Assembly: GCA_964036275.1 (NCBI GenBank)
Contig: OZ038435.1
Location: 1,674,001 to 1,738,000 of the forward strand
Length of the DNA: 64,000 nucleotides
Direction of reading: 5' to 3'
Origin: Litoditis marina
Lineage: Eukaryota; Nematoda; Chromadorea; Rhabditida; Rhabditidae
In this document: piece after piece, positions 60,083-64,000 of the stretch
How the letters are laid out: each line of letters opens with the position of its first letter
Numbering within the stretch: the first letter of the stretch is position 1
Made by a program: the position numbers and the translations under genes
Notes under the pieces: generated by a model
What the model saw: only the letters and a program-made list of their open reading frames with translations
What the model was told of the DNA's origin: nothing
The model's database searches: none

Positions 60083-63000
60083 CCAACATCTTGGCATCGT
60101 GGACTCAGAACGCAAACTCATTTGATAAAACACCGATAACATAAATGTCACCGCCAAATGGGATGGTAGAGCCGTGCAAGAACTGAGAAAGACATTCGAA
60201 AATGTACCTCGGTTCGTGTACGTTTTTACATCTACTTCATATAAGACGAACTTGAGTCGGCGTCGTTTCACACGTGTGTGACACGTACAGCCGGTGCTCA
60301 TACGGAATGACTTCTTGGGACGAACCCTTTTTGTGATGAACTCTGTCGTTGTCAAATTGGATGTCGTGCATTTGTGCAAATGAACAGCAGAATAAAGTAT
60401 TTCATTCCGATTCGTCAAACACAACAAGACGTGTGAATAACCGTGCAAAGCAGGCAAAAATCGCGCGTCCGTTGTTTGAACTCACTTCACTGGCAGTTAG
60501 GAAATAGGGAGCTCTACAGCGCGACCTGCTCATCTGCGTATTCTTGATCTAAACTATTTTTTATCTGAGGTTTACTCGTTTTCCGTTTCACTATTACATT
60601 CGATGGCCAGTTGGCGTTTGGCCAGTTACATTTGTAGCGGCCTGACGTATCATGTTAAAGTGGGTGTCGAGATCACAAAGGCCCACAATGTCTGATACTG
60701 TCTGCAGTCTCAACTGTATTCAGATCAAAATAAACATTGTATGTAGAGTAGATTTAGTTGTGTGAATCAAATTGAAGTTTAATGTTATTATTAGATTTGT
60801 CATGTCCCGTATTTTGTCTTCCACTGTTTCGACGCGATATTTTTCCGAGAGGCCATGGGAGCCGTGAATGTTATCAAAGCCATCGTGTTTCTCTGCTCAT
60901 AAGAGAGTAGGATTAGTTGCAACTAAGCCGATTAGTGAAAAAGATAACCAAACTTTCTGAGTGATGTAACCGTGTAAGAAGATTTTCGGTGTTTCAAATT
61001 AGCGAATCAGGTTTATGGGTGGACAGAACAACATATATTTGTACTGAATCTATATATGTTTGGAAAGGTCGGATCTTCCTTGTATTCATTGTAATCGATT
61101 CCTTGAAATGAAAAAAACGCAAGCACATTCGAGCCATAGTTATACGGAAAGTTGCCTCCGGAATATATTGCTCGGTCGATGATTCCGGTGACCGTTTTTT
61201 TACTGAACCACAAGAGACAACCAAATGTTATATTGTCCTTATCAAGTTGGGAATTGTTTGCAAATTTGTACGAATTGCTTGCAACAAATGAAAATATCAT
61301 TGAGGTTGGTTATAACGCCATTTTCTGTTTCAATTATTTCAAGATACTTTGTTTCATCTTAATGCTGAGATATTTCTTAACGAAACTCCCTCACTCGAAT
61401 GTCTCACGGAAACATTGAAAAGTTCCTCGGATACCAACCCCGGACCAAACGTTCAAAACAAAGTGTTCCCGTCAGTGTTTGTGGCGTTCATTTGTTTCGC
61501 TGTGTAATTACATAACGAGCGGTGTAAACGAACGCTTTTTCACACTGCAAACGAGTACCAATTCGAATAGTTCAACAACCAATAGAAAAACTTTTTCAAA
61601 AATGAAAAAAACATCAGCGAACTCTTTATCGAATCTTGAAAATGAATTCATAAACGCAGTGAAGGTCGAACAGATAGCAATGATTTAAATTTTCATTCCC
61701 GTTCGTGTAGCTCAAGTTTGCATTTTGTAATTATCTAAATGTAGTAGTTCACGTGTAGTGACGACGACTGTGTTCCAAATGGTTGCGGTGGTCTTGGCAA
61801 TTTAGCCATTTGTTGGAAATAGAATTATACTAGAAATCAAGTCACGTTAAGTTAGTATTCTAAGATAAATCGTTCACTTTGTCATTGCATGTTTCTGAGT
61901 TGTGCTGGGTTTAGGTGACTGTGCAATATACTTACAGTATGGAATGGTTTTTATTCGCGATCAAACACTTAACTTTCCTCATTTTCATGACTTTTGTGGA
62001 CGTTTAATGTGACACTTAAATAAGGTAAAAGGAGAGATTGTTATCGTATCTTTTTACCGGAAAGGTATGTTCAACGTCATACCACTGTTCCATTATCTGT
62101 AATCACTTTATGTCTCCATAACGTGCACAACAAGGGCAATTTTATCACTTGTAATGATCACTTGTAGCACAGTAATAACACGATAAAAATCATGATGTTT
62201 TTGGAAAATACCAGTTTGATGTATTAGAGAAGAGGGCAGGGGAGTTTGTCGAGTCCGAAAAACTTTACCAGTTCACTGGTTTGCGAAACCACATTGAGTT
62301 ACTCGAATAAATATCTGACCATCATTATGCACAATTTAGAGTTGTAAACACTACAACAGAGTTCTACTGCTGGTTTTGTGAAAACTCGGGCGTTAAAACT
62401 ATCCGACTCTTGGAGGATGAGTTTCTTGGAGAACTGCAAATTTCTGAAATCGACTAATATTCTCCTAAAAATTTGCTGAAAACCATACATATTGGGAAAA
62501 TTGGATGTTTATCAAATCAAGACACAATCGATGTCTTTTTCATATTTGAACACCTAACTAAATGATAAGGGTGAAACAACATTGTCAGATGATTCACACT
62601 CATAAAATAGGGGTCGCTCTTTCCGAAGCGGGTCTATACGGTGTCTGTTGACTGTCCCGCTGTGTTTGTAGTTGAATCGCTTTTTTTCAGTCGAAACTGG
62701 CATGTTCCGAGATCAAACTTCAAACTACAACGACGATTTGAGTACCTCCGATAGATGTTTCTGCAATGTCAATTCGTGATTTCTGGTGATCATTTTGCGC
62801 GCTCTCTCGAGACGGATTAACGATTGAAAAACTGCAACTTGATAAAGATGAGAGACTGGTACAAAGAAAGTGCAGGTTACTTACAAGGGCTGGCGAAAAG
62901 TACAAGGGTGCCTGGTACTTTGTCAAACGAATCATTTTCGACAGATATTTTCTCATTCATTCATTCATCGATAACTTCCCGTGAACGTGTGTGAGATAGC

Positions 63001-64000
63001 TCGTAAACTCGATTTACGAGGTAACTCGTGAGTGGGAGTGTTAAAGTTAAACTCGACGTGATCAAATAAACTGTTTTTTTTTCCAACGCCAAACTGTTCA
63101 TTTTGAGCTCTATTAACTACCCTACTTTTGAAAAATATTACCCATGAGATAACCATCACATAACCAGTGTTCTAGCTCATTGTATAACGCTCTACCTTCC
63201 ACCTATAGTGTTAGCTATTGGCACAGTCACGGAAACATGTTAAACACAGCAGAAATCAGAAACGTGCAATTACAAAGTGCACGATGCTTCTGTCAGTGCA
63301 TGTTTCTGATTTCTGCTGTGTTAAGCATGTTGCTAAGCTCATGTTACTATTCAATTTACTTCTAGTATACTACTTGCTATATAACTAACAACTAAGGCCT
63401 TAGTGCACTTTTCCCATGCATCCCTTTTTTTCTCTCTGAAGTTTGTCAGGTGCACCTGTTACATTGAAGCCCTGGAGAATTTAACATTTTTGTGGAAGAA
63501 GATTGAGCTTCTCGATATAAAGCCTAATGTGGCAATGATATGTATGTTTTTCTGCATTCTAAAGGTCTCCCGGGGGGTTCCGCTCACATGACCGAATCAC
63601 GAGGCCCACTGGCCCTGATTTTCGGTTACTAGACTGGATACTTTGCAGAAAAAAGACAACGCAACATGGAAGCAGGGAGATTATAAAGTTTGCAGTGTTG
63701 AGATGTTTTGCAAAAAAATGCAGACACGGAAGTATCTGTTATTCGCCAGCAGATGAACAAATGTGTAGATCAAAGAGCGCATATCTGCACTGACAGCTCA
63801 AAATGACGTACGCTGACAACGGTTTGATTAACTTTAGAGAGCGTTTGGTATGCTTCCTAGATGAATTTGAACTTCATGCAGCAGCATCTGCAACTTACTC
63901 ACAAACTCGTTATCGTTTGTTTGTATATTCAGTATTGGGCCTACTAGAATATCCTGACCTCTTCACCATGTACTTTTTGCTTGCTGGGATATTTGCGACG
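60083..64000. other. Region right of the lectin gene, no supported gene
   Basis: The best open frame is 61300-61013 (minus, 95 codons, NITFGCLLWFSKKTV ... SNVLAFFSFQGIDYNEY, ending TAA). It has protein-like composition and could be the last exon of a gene, but I recognise no family and find no partner exons. Other frames are short. A hairpin element lies at 63235-63332. Confidence 0.45.
63235..63332. repeat. Hairpin element
   Basis: ACATGTTAAACACAGCAGAA..ATCAGAAACGTGCA (63236-63269) is mirrored by GCATGTTTCTGAT..TTCTGCTGTGTTAAGCATGT (63298-63331), with an inner GTGCAATTACAAAGTGCAC stem. Confidence 0.7.

Noticed and set aside
61013..61300. 95-codon minus-strand frame with protein-like composition
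   Set aside because: It could be an exon, but no partner exons, family match or clear acceptor were found, so no CDS was called.

Overview
The window is nuclear DNA of a nematode, most likely a Caenorhabditis species. Genes have many short exons with TTTCAG-type acceptors, there is no bacterial-style gene packing, and the recognisable families (multi-copy fukutin/LicD-like proteins, a secreted von Willebrand A plus C-type lectin protein) are typical worm families. Most of the 64 kb is repeats; only a few kilobases are convincing coding exons. All gene models were built by hand from splice sites and reading phase.

Left part (1-11.8 kb, all minus strand): a tandem cluster of fukutin-like putative glycan-modifying transferases. 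Right to left it holds an eroded last-exon relic (about 11.7 kb), a complete 8-exon gene (10535-4788, 355 aa), a broken copy keeping only exons 2, 7 and 8 with two in-frame stops (3312-2521), and the first four exons of another apparently intact gene that leaves the window at its left edge (1318 to <70). Roughly 1-2.7 kb and 9.1-11.8 kb are copies of each other. The large intron 6 of the complete gene carries a fold-back element and a GGCGCC-rich tandem repeat.

Middle part: a 41-bp minisatellite (11.86-14.73 kb), repeat-rich intergenic DNA with several palindromic elements (14.7-21.5 kb), and a small coiled-coil gene (21585-22865, plus strand). An array of a 188-bp satellite then runs, with interruptions, from 22.97 to 48.41 kb. 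Three different transposable elements split it: a 5'-truncated non-LTR retrotransposon with a frameshifted reverse transcriptase (24611-27586), a terminal-inverted-repeat DNA element (34082-37353), and a 7.45-kb LTR element with nearly identical 414-bp LTRs, a 5-bp target duplication and no recognisable coding region (40461-47915).

Right part: 48.4-54.1 kb is repeat debris, including a 120-bp degenerate tandem repeat, another 41-bp repeat and large palindromes. From 60042 to 54568 (minus) lies a complete 12-exon gene for a 423-aa secreted protein with a Thr/Pro-rich linker, a vWA domain and a C-type lectin domain. A TATA box and a GATA site just upstream suggest intestinal expression. From 60.1 kb to the end I see no supported gene. 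There is no functional operon or pathway linking the genes here; the main story is gene-family birth and decay beside a satellite array that has collected transposons.
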